Part shown: positions 1 through 11,826 of the stretch, one piece after another
Layout of the letters: every line of letters begins with the position of its first letter
Numbering within the stretch: position 1 is the first letter of the stretch
Source of the DNA: Dichomitus squalens LYAD-421 SS1
Lineage: Eukaryota > Basidiomycota > Agaricomycetes > Polyporales > Polyporaceae
Direction of reading: 5' to 3'
NCBI RefSeq assembly: GCF_000275845.1
Contig: NW_006766942.1
Coordinates: 155,895 to 195,192, forward strand
Length of the DNA stretch: 39,298 bases
The notes under the pieces: generated by a model
What the model was told of the DNA's origin: nothing
Database searches by the model: none
Seen by the model: only the letters and a program-made list of their open reading frames with translations
Made by a program: the position numbers and the translations under genes

Positions 1-406
1 TGGGCTTGTACCCCTTCGAGGTTTCCTTCTCTTCTATGGGAGTATCATCGCTCAGATCCACACTCTGTCCAGCACCAGAGTAATATCACCAGCGGTGGTC
101 GAACTCCTGTCAATTCCATCACAGGTTGTAGCGGGTAATTTGTGACTTCGAGAGGAGCGGACATCATGGGAAGAGGCATCGTCAGCAATGATATCATGCA
201 TCTCTCGCAGGGTGCTCTACAATACGTGTGGACGAGTGCGCGCCACGCAAGGGGTTCATGGTCAGTAGCTCGAGCGACTGCATGGTCGTCTACAGCGGGC
301 CGCCACATCGCACACTGAGGGCGACCTCCGGCTTTCTCGGACTGCCCCAAATGGGTGTCGATATGTCACACAGGTCACCGAGCGGGGAGTCACGGGGGTA
401 AAGCCA
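1..406. other. Intergenic, no gene recognised
   Basis: Only short unconvincing open frames occur here on either strand. No RNA gene or known protein similarity was seen. The stretch leads into the hairpin and repeat that follow. Confidence 0.5.
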
Positions 407-470
407 CCAGACGTTCGAGTGTCCGGATGCCCCCGATTTTTCGCATCCGCTTCACACTCCGAACGTCTGG
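407..470. repeat. Long imperfect palindrome (hairpin) beside repeat copy 1
   Basis: The outer arms CCAGACGTTCG (407-417) and CGAACGTCTGG (460-470) are perfect reverse complements. Inner arms also pair: AGTGT (418-422) with ACACT (454-458), and CGGATGC (424-430) with GCATCCG (443-449). The loop is about 12 nt. The hairpin lies 11 bp left of an 86-bp repeat that recurs near the other end of the window, where another hairpin sits on the opposite side. It may be the terminal structure of a mobile element; that role is inferred. Confidence 0.6.
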
Positions 471-481
471 TCACGAGACTA

Positions 482-567
482 GGCCGAAACAGGACAGGGA
501 AATATTGAGACGGTGCACGAGCCGAAGCCCGTACAAACCGCGAGGTTCCCCTGAGGACATGGTCGCC
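482..567 (+). repeat. 86-bp dispersed repeat, copy 1
   Basis: This block matches 38569-38654 in the same orientation, with 6 mismatches in 86 positions by eye (about 93%). On its left side is ACGAGACTAGGC, whose reverse complement GCCTAGTCTCGT adjoins the right side of copy 2, partly overlapping it. An intact element would thus seem to carry terminal inverted repeats, each copy keeping one. Small shared ORF fragments across the block are by-products of the repeat and not genes. Confidence 0.7.
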
Positions 568-972
568 GTGCTATGGGAGACCCCCACGGCCCACGAACCC
601 TGGTACATGAAGGGGTCCGTGCCATCAAGGTAAGTATGAAGTGTTGCGACATCCGGTGCGGGGTTATATACTGCAAGACGTTGCGCACGGACCAGGCGCA
701 GGGTTTGGTTCGCCGCAAGCGACGGAGGATGAGGCGGCTACCGGTTTACCTAGTCGAGATGATGGGACCACTTTTACATCGACGCGCCAGAGCGCGCAAT
801 ATGTACACAGATGACGACCGCAAGCTGAATTTGACGGCTTGCGATGCTCGATAAATCACGATCGAAGGCACGCGAAAGCGGGGTGACAAGAAAGAATGCA
901 CTAGCATTGTACAAATTTATTAGATTTGTCTACTTCGGTACCATACCTCTCGAACCCATCGCGGTGTGCGGA

Positions 973-3102
973 TCAGTCCTCGTCCCAGTTGCCCGCTTGC
1001 TGTGGTATCTTCGGCCCACCAGCGGGTCTACTCATGATGATCGCGTCGACGCTGAGCACGGACGTCGCAGCCTCGGTCGCGAGCTTGATCGCCCATTGCT
1101 TCGCGGCGAGCGAGTCCAGGATCTGGTGCTCCGTTGCGGATAGCGTTCCATCCTTTTCCGCCTAGAGTAGGATCACATGAGTTAGCATAAACTCAATGAA
1201 CGAAGAATAGCTACTCACCTCGACGTCAACACCCCACACCGCTCCTTCCGGGCCTTCATGCTTCGCATACAGTCTGCTGACAACCTCGTTCCCCTCCGCA
1301 CCGCCAAGTGCGTTCTCCGCCAGCGTCCTCGGTACCACCTCCAACGCCTGCGCCCACCTCTTCACCGCGTGCTGCGACAGGCCCTTCAGCCCGTTCCCGT
1401 ACGCCTCCACCCTCTTCGCCAGCTCCAGCTCCGTCGCTCCGGCACCTGGCACCAACCGCGGGTCCTTGATCAGCGCCTTGATCACGTTCACCCCGTCGTC
1501 CACCGCACGCTCAAGATCGTCCAGCCGGTTTTGTGTCGCGCCCCGGAGGACGATCGTCGCCGTCCGCGTCTTCTCCGAGCCCCCTGCTGGGTCGTACTCC
1601 GCGTCGCCCTCGACAAGCTGCCGGAGGACGGTGACGCGGTCGCCCCCGATCTCGATCGTCTCGAAAACGTCCACGAAGCCTGCCTCCTCAGCTGTGGGTG
1701 CGCCGACGCGCGCGAGTGGTGTGGCGTTGACCACACGGCAGAGGCGGCGCAAATCGAACTTGGAGAGCACCTTGAGGACCGCGATGCCCAGCCGATTCAG
1801 GTAGTGCATCGCGAGCTCGCCGACCGCTGACCCGGCGATGATCACCTTCACGCCCGAGTCGGCGATCTCTTCGAACATCTGCGACGTTTCGCGTCAGGAA
1901 CAGGTTATGACTCGAACACGAGGCGGAAGTTGAGGGCAGAAGTGCGACGACCGACCTTCTCGAGCTGCTTCTCCTCGCCACGCGTAAAGTTCAGCATCTC
2001 CTCCGCGTTCTTCAGAAGCACCGTGCCCTTCGTCTCCGTCTGCGCAATGTCCAGTGCCGTGGTGAACACGGCGACCTTCGCCTTCTTCGCCTTTTTCACG
2101 ATGCCTACCCCGTACGATGTTAGGTCGAGCACATGAAATCACCAGATCCGAGACGCATACCTTCTGGTTCTCGGCCAAAGACCATACCACGAACGACAGT
2201 GCTACCACTGAGGTTTCCGCCCATGATTTTCACCACGCGGACGTTGTCGACGTTAAAGTTTTTAGGATTGGGCGGCATGACGGCTAATGACGCCTCCGCA
2301 ACTAGGCCCGCGAGCTGGTCTTCGTAGCCATACTGCTTGGAGGCAATCGCAGGCTTCAACGCAGCGGCAAGCGAGGCCTTGGTCAGGGGTGAGGGTAGTG
2401 ATGATGTCGAGAGTGCTGTACCGGATGGTTGGAGGAGTAATCAAAAGCGAACGACACGGAGTACATACATTCGAGTTCAGAAAGAGCCTTGACGGACGCG
2501 AGCTCATAGCCCTTGATGATCTCGCTAGGGTGTAGACCCATGATCAAGAGATTCTCGGCCTTCTTGAGCATCTCTCCCGCGAGGATCAGGACGCTGTTGG
2601 TCGCATCGCCCATCTATGCAGCAAATCAAAGTCAATACCGCTGGGAGTGCAGATCGAGTAGAGGGTCGCGTGAATTCGCGTGAATTGAACGTGGGGAGAC
2701 TCACCTCAGCTTCCTGAGCTTGGGACGCCATCACCAGCAGCTTAGCTGCGGGATGGACGACCTCGATCTCGCGAATGATCGTGGCCGCATCGGAGGTGAC
2801 GAATAGCCTGCCCAGATGGTTGATCACAAGCTTATTCCGGCCTGCGATATGAGGATGTCGTTATAGCGTGTGCCGTGAGTGGTAGAGCTGCAGACACGCA
2901 CCATTGGGCCCAAAACTTGTCCTGACCAGATCCGAGAGCTCGGCTACTGCCTGGATGTTCCGGAGGACTGCATCTTCGAGCCCGGACAAATGCTGCAAGA
3001 CGCGTCGGATACAACGTCGAAGCTGATTGCAGGTCACGGACTGACCTTGTACCCGTCCTTGAAGAGCTGGATGTTTTGGGCTTTTGGAACTTTGAGAGAC
3101 AT
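973..3102 (-). CDS. CCT8: T-complex protein 1 subunit theta (CCT8)
   Basis: One of eight subunits of the cytosolic chaperonin TRiC/CCT, which folds actin, tubulin and WD-repeat proteins using ATP. Eight exons were traced on the minus strand: 3102-3046, 2992-2902, 2841-2705, 2613-2469, 2415-2161, 2104-1956, 1878-1219 and 1161-973. Phases agree and give 560 residues, the usual length. The N-terminus MSLKVPKAQNIQLFKDGYK and the block VRTSFGPNG, then RNKLVINHLGRLFVTSDAA, are typical of theta subunits. Later come IVLRGATQN, VPGAGATELELAKRV and a C-terminus ending QAGNWDED. The ATP-site motif reads GDATN where most group II chaperonins have GDGT. The encoded WD40 protein CDH1 in this window is the kind of client CCT folds, but the two are far apart and not co-regulated as far as can be seen. 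Confidence 0.96.
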
Positions 3103-6100
3103 TGGACAAAGATGAACCGCAGAGCGAGGTCCGCGTATAGCAAGGAATCCAAGATGGAGGGCGGACGAGATTTCCCGTGCGTCCAAGGTTTGTGGCGCCT
3201 GTGTCGGGCGTCTGTTCCAAGTAGGCAGGAATAACAATATTTCATGAACTTGCCTCTCGCTCCTTAAGTGTCTCTCATCGATTCGCATTGAGGTTATTTG
3301 GCCATGTAGGGCTCCTGCTTCATTTTTCACTCCCTTTCTTAAGTCGAGAGGCTCACATCGTCTTGGAACCATTCCCACGTCTTGGTTCTTTCATGTACGA
3401 GTTCACCCAGCTTTCCAAAGAGCAACATGGAACGCACATGCTGATGATTATATTCCGGGCAACTGGGATAGTCGCTTGAAGCTCCTGACCTAACAGTGAA
3501 TGCTAATCCAACGCTAGAGGGTCGAGTGGAGATTCCTACAAATTTGGGATCATGCTTGGACTCCTTTCCTGCCGCCAGTTATATCAAGGACAGCTCAAAA
3601 GGATCTCCGAGGTTCTTTTTCCACCTCACCAGCTTTCCTGAATCGCTTTCATTGCAAAGCATTAAGAGTGGAAGTATTATTGGTCTTAAGACACATGAAA
3701 CCGGCGACGAACAATATGGACCGATGCAAGCAACCGGTTGTCCGATATCTTAGAACATAGAGCTACAATTACGGCAAGCAAGCACGTCTACTCACACTGG
3801 CATTAGGCATCACGCTCAGCAATGATAAGGCTGAGCTATCCGTGAATGGAGACTAGGTAGGACGAATGGCGGAATAGTCGCAGCGAAACGTTGCTGTGAC
3901 ACAGGGACCGCATAGGCTAGAGGTCCGAGGTAGTGCCTGAGACGCAAAGTACATTAATGAAGTACTCATGGCGCCCTAAAGAGACGATAACCTCACATAC
4001 AATGAAATTCAGGCTGAGTTGACAGGAAATCATGATTCCATAGCGAGATGTCGAACAACGACATGCTCACTGAGCCGAATCATACACGAATTCTTTCTCA
4101 TAGAATTCTTTTAGCGTTATCGGAAAATATTCGTGTCTAGCGTATTTGGATTTACAGCTAACATGTGTAGTAACCCTAGGGATGGCCACTCGGATGAGAT
4201 TAGCAACTGTAGAGTTTGGGCCGTGACGCTAACCTAATTTAAGACTGGAAGACACGCTCTTGGAGCTTCCCCCAGAGATATCCATCGCAAACATGAGCGG
4301 ATAGTCCACAGAAACCAAGGACCAACGACTGTGGCGTGGTATCATCTGTAGCACTGGCGCAAGACGTCGAAACGATGGGTCAACGCCTCAAAGACAAGGC
4401 ACAAAGGCTCTGGAGCCGAGACACGCCTCGTATCTCTGGGACGTCGTCCAGACCCTGATCCCATTTCTCCAAAAGTTTGAGAGCAATTCATCATCTTCTC
4501 TTTCGTACGGCCGGAAGCAAGGCCTTGCTGGAGGCGGGCTGGTCATGGTAGTCCACGAGGGACGTAACACAGACAGGGCCGCCCTCAAGGTTTGTATATC
4601 TGATCCGTTGGTTCAGGAGGGTACATTTAATTCAGGTATCATAGAACCTAAGTTGTAAAGAAAACACCACCGACAGTTAAAGCGCGAGCCCGTCTTGGAC
4701 AAATAGATATTGCTAGGATGGTTGAGTCCATTGGCTGCCGGGACCACGAGGAACATGCGACGGCTTGGATTATGTCCCCAAAAAGCTGAAATTTTTGAGC
4801 AGGGAAATGAAGCATATAGCTCTGGGGAGCGAAAGGTCGTCAGCATGCGGGAATCAAGCGGTGAAATAACCAGGTATACTTAGAGGTGGTCGGGCGGTCG
4901 CAGACTCCAGGTTCCCACGGGTCTCCGTGCCTATCTAGCTGGAACGAGGTAGTCGCCGTGTCGTAACACTCCTCTACAACCATGACTCCCTCCTCACTCT
5001 GCATCAATGCCTCTGGAGATCCGTGAAAAATAGCGTCGGAGAAGCCCTTCAAAGATCCAAGACCCTTCAGGACGATGACCCTCGAGATGATAACGACGCC
5101 GCCATAGACCTTCGATGCTGCGTTGTGCCACTATTGCCGTTAGACTGTCTCAAGTAAGTCTTGTAAGCAGTCTTCACAACGTGCATAATGGGACACTCAC
5201 CTGTACTTGGCCTACTCAAGTAGCCCATGGATTTCCGCTAGCCAGGAAGGGTTGGACCGTCTCCGTTCCACATTCAACCCTCATCCCCCCTGACAGGACA
5301 GCCGTAGCTAGTCGACGCTTTACCGTCGCAACACTTCCAACAAACCAACCGCCGTCCATGGTGAGTGACTTGGCCGTCCTGCGACCTACAGGGCATAAGG
5401 TTGACGTTATCTTGGACTGACGCCCATTGCGCTGTGCTCTGTCGGACGTTTTGAGGCCTTGTGACACGTGTGCTACCGCCTCCAACTTCAACGTGTCGCG
5501 GAAATTAAGTAAATTAAGCCTGGTATGGCCATCAGCTTTCAAGTTTCTGGGCCGTTTGCTGAATTGGTAAGATCGATGCGACGCGCACGTTTGTTTGAAA
5601 CTCATCTCATACACCGTTTACTCAATATAGATATTGCACATGCTCCGCCTACCAAGGCCGCCGATTCCCGCCAGCTCGAGAACGGAAGTTCGCGGCAGCG
5701 TCTGACATCAGGTATGCAACGGGACCACAGTGTGATGCACTATATTCGTTACAGTGACGAAGTTTGTTCACTGTGAGCTGGTGCAGCCCTGGAGTGGTGT
5801 GATGTCATACACGGGATCACCACCGATCCATGTCAATTTGGGCGATGCATGAGACTGAACTGCGGCTCCCACCCGGCGCAGGGGTCAGGCGTGTTTCAGA
5901 ACCAAGTTCACCGGCTGACGCAGGAGCCACTAATGGTCTGCATTCTCTGTCACATTGTGGTGGGTTATAGCTCTTCCCTCAGCTGGTTTCCCCGAGCGGC
6001 TTCCACCTACCCCTTGCAGTCTCGTCTAACAAACCAACGCTCTAGCAGCTCCGCTATGGCTATCCTTATTGTCTTTGAATTGAGTGCAGCTCATTTGCAA

Positions 6101-8013
6101 CTTTGGGGTATATGAAGACTCTAGTTCCTCCACCACCGGTCCTGGGGATGGCTTCGGGTAGATATATGGCTACCCTGTTCTACACGTACCCATACCATAA
6201 CTTTAGGCGAATCGCCGGAGCGTCTGCGGCGGACTACGATGCTAGTGCCTGCGGACATGTCGAGGATTTGGTCCGGCTCAACCGGGCTGCATATTGCCGA
6301 AACCACGGCAAGCCATACGTCTATGGCAACAAGCGAGGTCTCCCCAGCATGAGAGGGACTCCGGGGTGTCTCCAACCCTATCCGATGATCTAGCAGCTTA
6401 GTTCTGACCCGCGTGAGCTGTTGTTCCTCCTAGCTTTCAGCTGACCTGAATCAACTTGACTAATACTCGAATCTCAGCGAACGGGCACTGATATTTAGAA
6501 GAATCTTTCCACCCCTCCGCGACTTGTCGACAGGCCCACGGCCCTATCACCAGGGTCACAGCACTCAAGGTCTTTTTGTCTGGCGCCGTTGATGTCGGAG
6601 ACGTAGCACCTCGTGGCGGGACCGAACTTGACAGGACCCGATATCGTACATGCCGGATATCTCCACGCCTGCTATGTTATCGATTGCTTTGGAGCTGTCA
6701 ACAGAGCACTATTTTCCTACTTAACGTTACCTGACTCGCACGGTGACGATGCTCGCGCTCCATTGGCCATCCGGAAGGCTCAACTCCTGGACCCGCTCTA
6801 GAGCAATCCAAGTCTTCACCGAGAGCACCTCCGTCTCGATGACATATGTCACGCCTACGTTGACTTTGCACTTTCCGTCTAGAAACTCCAGACCATCAAG
6901 CCATCGTTGCGATCGGCACCACTCATAACCTAGGGTCCGTCAGAGGATGGCAGGCTATGTGAGTAGACGTCGAGACTATGATGGGTACGACACGGGTTTA
7001 TGCCTGGATCGTAGTCCTGGCGCTGGTATCAGCGACACAAGGGAAGTCGGGACTGAAGACGAAGACGATTGCCTCTGCCGCCGCCCACCAACGGAAGACA
7101 AGGGTGGCGTACTCCTCTTACACGAGAATCACCATGGCACTATTGGTTCCCCCGCGAGGATTTAGTATGACTAGCACCATCGCAACAGAATGCCCGGATC
7201 GGTGGTAATTTGTTGCTTCGAACTCAAATACTGTCGTGGAACTCTTACCAGTTCTAGATCTGCGTGCTTGTCTCTACAGCTCGCTGGACAGTGTAGCTGA
7301 TGATATCAAGCAACAGCTCCACGCTGACATACTCTATATTACAGATGACAGCAGCGTCATACTTGCACTTGGTCGCATGATAATTTCTTCTAGGAAGGGT
7401 GAGCAGTATGCACTCGTACCATCTGCGACATCTATGCTGACCAACCTGAAAATATCTCAGGTGACCGGGTGGCGGCTCTGTGACATGCGTTGTACGTGGG
7501 CAATCTTACCGCGGGATCTACAGACAGAATGAAGTGCGCGCTGTTTTCGGCGTAAGTTTCCGCACAGGATAGCTTGGTGTCGGGAAGTAACGCATGTCTC
7601 ACCTCAACTGGGTGTCTCATGCGTTGCAGCCTCGCAGGATCAGGCCTCATTTCACCTAGTACCCGTACAGTATCCATCGTGTATACTTCAGTCAACATGC
7701 CAGAGCCCTGAACGAGCTCGTTTTAATGTGTTACGCTGCTTCCCCCCCTGAGCAAAATATCCCATGAAAACATAGTCACTTAGCACAGGGTAGCACTACG
7801 GTATGCTACCTGGAATGTTCATCCACGCTTACATCTATCCCGTATTACACGTACTTGAACGAGATCGAGTTGATGTTCGTCATACTCCGACGCGCATCCT
7901 CTTGTTGAGGGGGGCGGCTACCAGAACACGCGCCCACGGACGCCCGGCCGAGGACAGTATTTCAGCCTTCTCCTACCCCATTACGACTGGTTCCATCCCT
8001 TCGAGCATCTTTC
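3103..8013. other. Gene-poor region, no convincing complete gene
   Basis: Nearly 5 kb upstream of CCT8 with only short frames on both strands, none matching a family I recognise. Reading at 4410-4580 plus gives a short hydrophilic segment (EPRHASYLWDVVQTL...) that could be a relic. The candidate exon at 4880-5130 is listed separately. Composition is closer to 50% GC than in the conserved genes. Decayed mobile DNA or lineage-specific genes with many introns cannot be excluded. Confidence 0.4.
4880..5130 (-). other. Candidate orphan exon, unassigned
   Basis: A minus-strand frame of about 84 codons is bounded by a possible acceptor (AATAG before TGG at 5130) and a possible donor (GTATAC at 4879). 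It reads WHNAASKVYGGVVIISRV, a hydrophobic stretch, then an acidic part with EEGVMVVEECYDTATTSF. The amino-acid content is protein-like, but I recognise no family and could not build neighbouring exons with confidence. It may be a relic. Confidence 0.25.
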
Positions 8014-8586
8014 ATGTTCGTGCGCATGCCGCGCAGGGACCTCACAGACGAGGGCAAGGCTCTCCGCCTCAGTACGTTCACCCAACATCATCGCTCGCCT
8101 CACCACTTTCACATCTCCTCTTCCCAGCTCTCTACGCTAACGGGCACCGTCCGACCAACCAAGAGAAGTGGGCTGTGTACGCCCAAATCGTTGCTCTCCC
8201 TGGTTGTCAGTGGTACAGTCGCCACCTCCACTCGAACTGGTGCTCGGAGAACGATCGGGTACTCGCGAACGCACTCCGAGGTACGACGAGTCCCTTCAGC
8301 TCCCATTTCCTGTGTCATGCCAACCCCCACCCAGATTACATCGTCACGTGTCTTCACTTCGTCCCCAATCCCACACTCCAGCAAATGGTCTTATGGGCAA
8401 ACCAAGCCGGCTATGACGAACGCCAGGTAGTCGCTGCGACTCTGGAGGAGTTCCTGTCCCGCAACTATGTCGTACGTTCATCCCCTTTTAGCGTGGACCT
8501 CGCCTCTTTGGTCGTCTCCTCGTGGCATCCTGTTGACCTGGCCTCCTTCTCGCTCTCAGGGACCGCCCGGCAACGGTGGACCGTAA
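8014..8586 (+). CDS. Small lineage-specific protein, homeodomain-like (gene A)
   Basis: Four exons were modelled: 8014-8071, 8128-8280, 8335-8471 and 8560-8586, giving 124 residues with consistent phases. The core LYANGHRPTNQEKWAVYAQI, a Cys/His-containing segment with HLHSNWC, and the second block VPNPTLQQMVLWANQAG each match gene B at 16545-17236, with the same spacing of 12 residues between the Cys and the intron-2 junction and the same intron phase. The pattern L-x(4-5)-P-x(3)-EK is reminiscent of helix 1 and the loop of a homeodomain, but the WFxN recognition signature is absent, so DNA binding is only a guess. The start at 8014 is the first ATG of the open segment; the N-terminus is shorter than in gene B and may be incomplete. 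Function unknown. Confidence 0.55.
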
Positions 8587-9951
8587 AACTTTGTGAAGCG
8601 TAGGGAATCGCCGTTGCCTCTCCGATTCATCATTCAGGCTACGCCCCTCCCTCGACCCGATTCGTCGCTCCATCTCACACCCTTCGATCACAGCCATTCG
8701 GCTCCGTTGTAGCTGCTCCTTGCTTTCTCGATGGCTTTCGTTTTGATATCGATGCTTTTCAGGCTACATTTGACTAGACTGTGCGCCATAGACGATCAGT
8801 CTCTAGAGAGATTCAGTGTCTGTACTTCTGTAGACTGTCCGCGCAGGGACCTTTGGCATGTTCTCGATGAAGTGGCACTTGGGCGTGTTGTAGCGCTCTA
8901 GTCCTTACGGCGCGTGAGCTGTGCGTTCGTGAGAGATAGCCTTAGGAGAAGTCGACCCTAGACGCAGACAACGTCTCACGAAGTAGCGCAGAGGTAGTGG
9001 ACGGTGCTTGGATACACACCCGCGATACGAGACCTCCAGGCGCATAGGGCACCGTCAACTTGTGCGCTGTGCCTATCGACCCTCTATCGATCAATGTCGG
9101 CGATGCAGAATCTGCCAGTGAGCACCTCGTGAGCTCATTTTGAGAACGGCTATTTCATCTCCGTCTGCACGAGGAAAGTAGACGCTTATCCAGTTATCCT
9201 AGAAGCAGTGTGATCAAGGTGCGGGCACTGTTCAGATGTAGGAAGCGTCGAGAGGAGGCTGTTGCTGTCCGGATCCCACCCGCGAAGCCAAAGAAATGGA
9301 TTTGCCCAAAGTGTGTATGCAAGACCCGGTGGGCTTGGAAGGTATATGTGCTTCTCACGCATGTCCATGAAGGCACTACGACATCAGCAAAAAGGTGTAA
9401 GGTATGGTCGGGCATGTGCAGGTTCCGCATTACCGGCCAGATTCGCAAGGTATGACCAAGGGATGACGGAATCTGGTAGAGAACCGCGAGGAATCACCGG
9501 GCATGGCCAGAGGTGACTGGGCGCCTGGACAATGCTTGTCACTTCTAGCAGAGTGTATGGTCTTCGCGTACCATACCGCGGTAGAACTCTGGCCGATATT
9601 GCACATTCTTGACTAAGTCAAGGAACATAGATGATCAATGCTTGGTGCAATTCCTGCCACGGCTGCCCAAGTTCAAACTACGGAACGGTCATTGATCATG
9701 TTGGTGAAGACAGCTGGCCGACAAATTACAACACAATCGGAGTTTGTACTTTCGATGATAAATGATAATTTAACACAGACTACTATACATGAAAGATGTC
9801 TAGATTACTACTCGCAGAACTCGGCGAGGTTAGGGTTAGTAGCACCAGGCCAACAAAGAACTTACGCAGTGGCTGAGGTGGAGAACAACGTCCTCGCACA
9901 GAAATCTTGAGTCACACACCCTGCAGAACACGGGAATGAAGTGAGACAATT
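8587..9951. other. Intergenic, no gene recognised
   Basis: Frames here are short and show no family resemblance. The stretch contains GGTTAGGGTTAG at 9828-9839, slightly under two units of the fungal telomere hexamer, which may be chance. It separates gene A from the primase pseudogene. Confidence 0.4.
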
Positions 9952-10405
9952 CGACGCACAGAGAGGGCGAGAGCAAGGAGGAAGTGGACGGCGGCCATGA
10001 TGAATTGTTAGCAGCGGCAGCAGATGTCAGCGGTGACGCAGTCGAACATACCCATGTTGATGATGAGCTCGCGGAGCTGCGGAGCGAAGGCGACTGAGCG
10101 GACTGTCTTCTCAATGGGGTTGCAGGCGGGGTTTGGAGTGAGATGTGCATGATGGCTGGCAAAAGCGGGAAGGCACATACACGTGCGAAGTAGACGAGGC
10201 CGATCTCGAAGCGGGTGAGGTTGTATGCGCAGACCTGCTTCTTGAGATCGTGGGGAGTGGCGAAGGAGTTGTAGCGGAGGTAGACAACGCCGTGAAGCGT
10301 GAACATGAAGTCGCGGTGGGTGGAGAGCTTCGTGGGTGCACGCTCGTGGTTGAGCCGGGTAAAGATGGACTTGAAGGAGTACAGCCGAGAGGTAAGGGGT
10401 TTTGA
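9952..10405 (-). pseudogene. Broken copy of DNA primase small subunit (PRI1/PRIM1)
   Basis: The first part reads LYSFKSIFTRLNH, HRDFMFTLHGVVYLRYNSF and NLTRFEIGLVYFAR. This is clearly the N-terminal region of the eukaryotic primase catalytic subunit, which makes RNA primers within the Pol alpha-primase complex. A probable intron follows, starting GTGTATG, and the reading resumes as KTVRSVAFAPQLRELIINM. The family then has a DxD catalytic Asp pair within a conserved segment; here that segment is deleted. The sequence resumes at the zinc-binding part (FDCVTADICCRC), where the conserved Trp codon is replaced by TAA (10008-10010). Similarity ends near 9952, so the rest of the catalytic domain is missing. 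Retained intron sequence argues for a DNA-level duplication rather than a retrocopy. No intact copy is in the window. Confidence 0.85.
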
Positions 10406-11252
10406 GAGCGACACTTCAGGGCAGGGTTGGCAGGATGACAGGCTGTTGGATTTGTTGCAAGTATAGACTGTGTCATCGATGAGCAGGCTTGAGTGATTTG
10501 TTGAGAGTCAATATAGAAGCTTAGAAGGGTGAGGATCATGAAGGGAACGTCACCATTTGAGGCAGACAGTACTGCGGCTGTCGATTGACACCTCGGCGCT
10601 CTCCACGGTGGGGTCAGTGAGAGTCGCAAGCAAAACGCAGTGTGCCCATGTGTCCTCCTTCGCCCCGTATCGCTCATGACTGGAGCGGTGAGGAAGAGGT
10701 GTACATCCGCGCTCAAAAATCCTGGCGCATGACGCACAAGCAGGAGGAGCGCATAGACCTGGAGGCGGCGCGCGCGGAGGCGGAGAGGAGGATGATCGGG
10801 AGCGCGCTCGAGAGAGAGGGAGGCGGCTGTGGTGCAACGGATAGCAATAATAAGTCAATGATCAGAATCAGCAGGGCAAGATGTATGCCTATCTACCATT
10901 GCCAGGATTCATCCGCGCAGATGCTCAACGGCCAGAATCCGTCAGGCGAGACGGAAGTTGGCCAGTTTCAGGCGGCGCTTGCGGATTCCGGACAGGGTAG
11001 GCCGGTTTCGGGCGCCGTGACCATGCCAGACCATTAGTTGCTGGTTTTGCTGATGTAGCAGGCCCATATCCCGGGATTCTCTTCCTCGCATTTCTCAACT
11101 TGCGTGAGTCCCGGCTCTCGTGGCCGGTCGCCGAGTTCAACTTTCCCTGAGCGACGAGCGTTACGACATCTGAGCGCTTACATACTTTCCTCCGAAGATG
11201 TGAATCGGAGTAGAAAATCGCTGGCTCCCGCAACGATGCGGGGGGAACGTAG
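10406..11252. other. Intergenic, purine-biased patch, no gene recognised
   Basis: Around 10740-10840 the plus strand is strongly purine-rich and gives a charged frame (EERIDLEAARAEAERRM), while the minus strand gives Ser/Pro/Arg-rich frames. Neither is convincing as a gene. No primase N-terminal exon could be found upstream of the pseudogene. Confidence 0.35.
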
Positions 11253-11682
11253 GTTTCACAGCATGGCCGGCCACGACCACGGCCATAGTCTTAGTCGTGA
11301 CCGGCTATGATGGCAGCCAGCGGGCTACGCGAGGATACAGCGAAATCTGAGAGAAAACAGGAAATGCAGGCGCCGGCTACAGCGCACCAGGCCCGTAGGA
11401 GAGTGTAGCCAGAGCACCCCTCTCAACATGTAGAATGACTCCCAAAATGTCCTAAAAGTTCATTAATTCTGGGATTCCTTGTATTACTCCTGGTATGTTC
11501 AAGGAGCAAAGGGACTCAGAAGTTGACTGTATGTTGAGGACCGGGAGGAGTCGGCTTTCCCAGGCCGGGAGACGCCGGCTACGGCCGAGGAACATTGAGA
11601 TTTTCGACGGGAGCGCTGAGAAATGGTAAACAGACTGTAGCTGGCTACGTCCACATAGTCGTGACCGGCCATGCTGTGAAAC
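11253..11682. mobile_element. Fold-back / MITE-like element with 27-bp inverted ends
   Basis: The left end begins GTTTCACAGCATGGCCGG (11253-11279 overall). The right end, 11656-11682, is its reverse complement with 2 mismatches in 27. The left end also folds on itself, because TAGTCGTGACCGGC at 11292-11305 is nearly the complement of the segment at 11266-11279. The interior of about 375 bp holds no credible ORF. I could not see a clear target-site duplication in the flanks, so the family is not assigned. It lies 145 bp upstream of the QNG1 start. Confidence 0.6.
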
Positions 11683-11826
11683 TGACATTCTGAACGATGC
11701 TGTCTCGACCTCTCAATCATTCTCAACGCATGGCATCCATTTCAATCCACCGGTACTCTTCATTCCTTAACCACTACCACCCAACATATCAAATACGCAC
11801 CGAAACCTAGGGGAAATCCCACTGCG

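Noticed and set aside
1258..1830. Long plus-strand open frame (190 codons) opposite CCT8
   Set aside because: It is the antisense shadow of the main CCT8 exon, with a composition dominated by Arg, Leu and Val and no recognisable domain.
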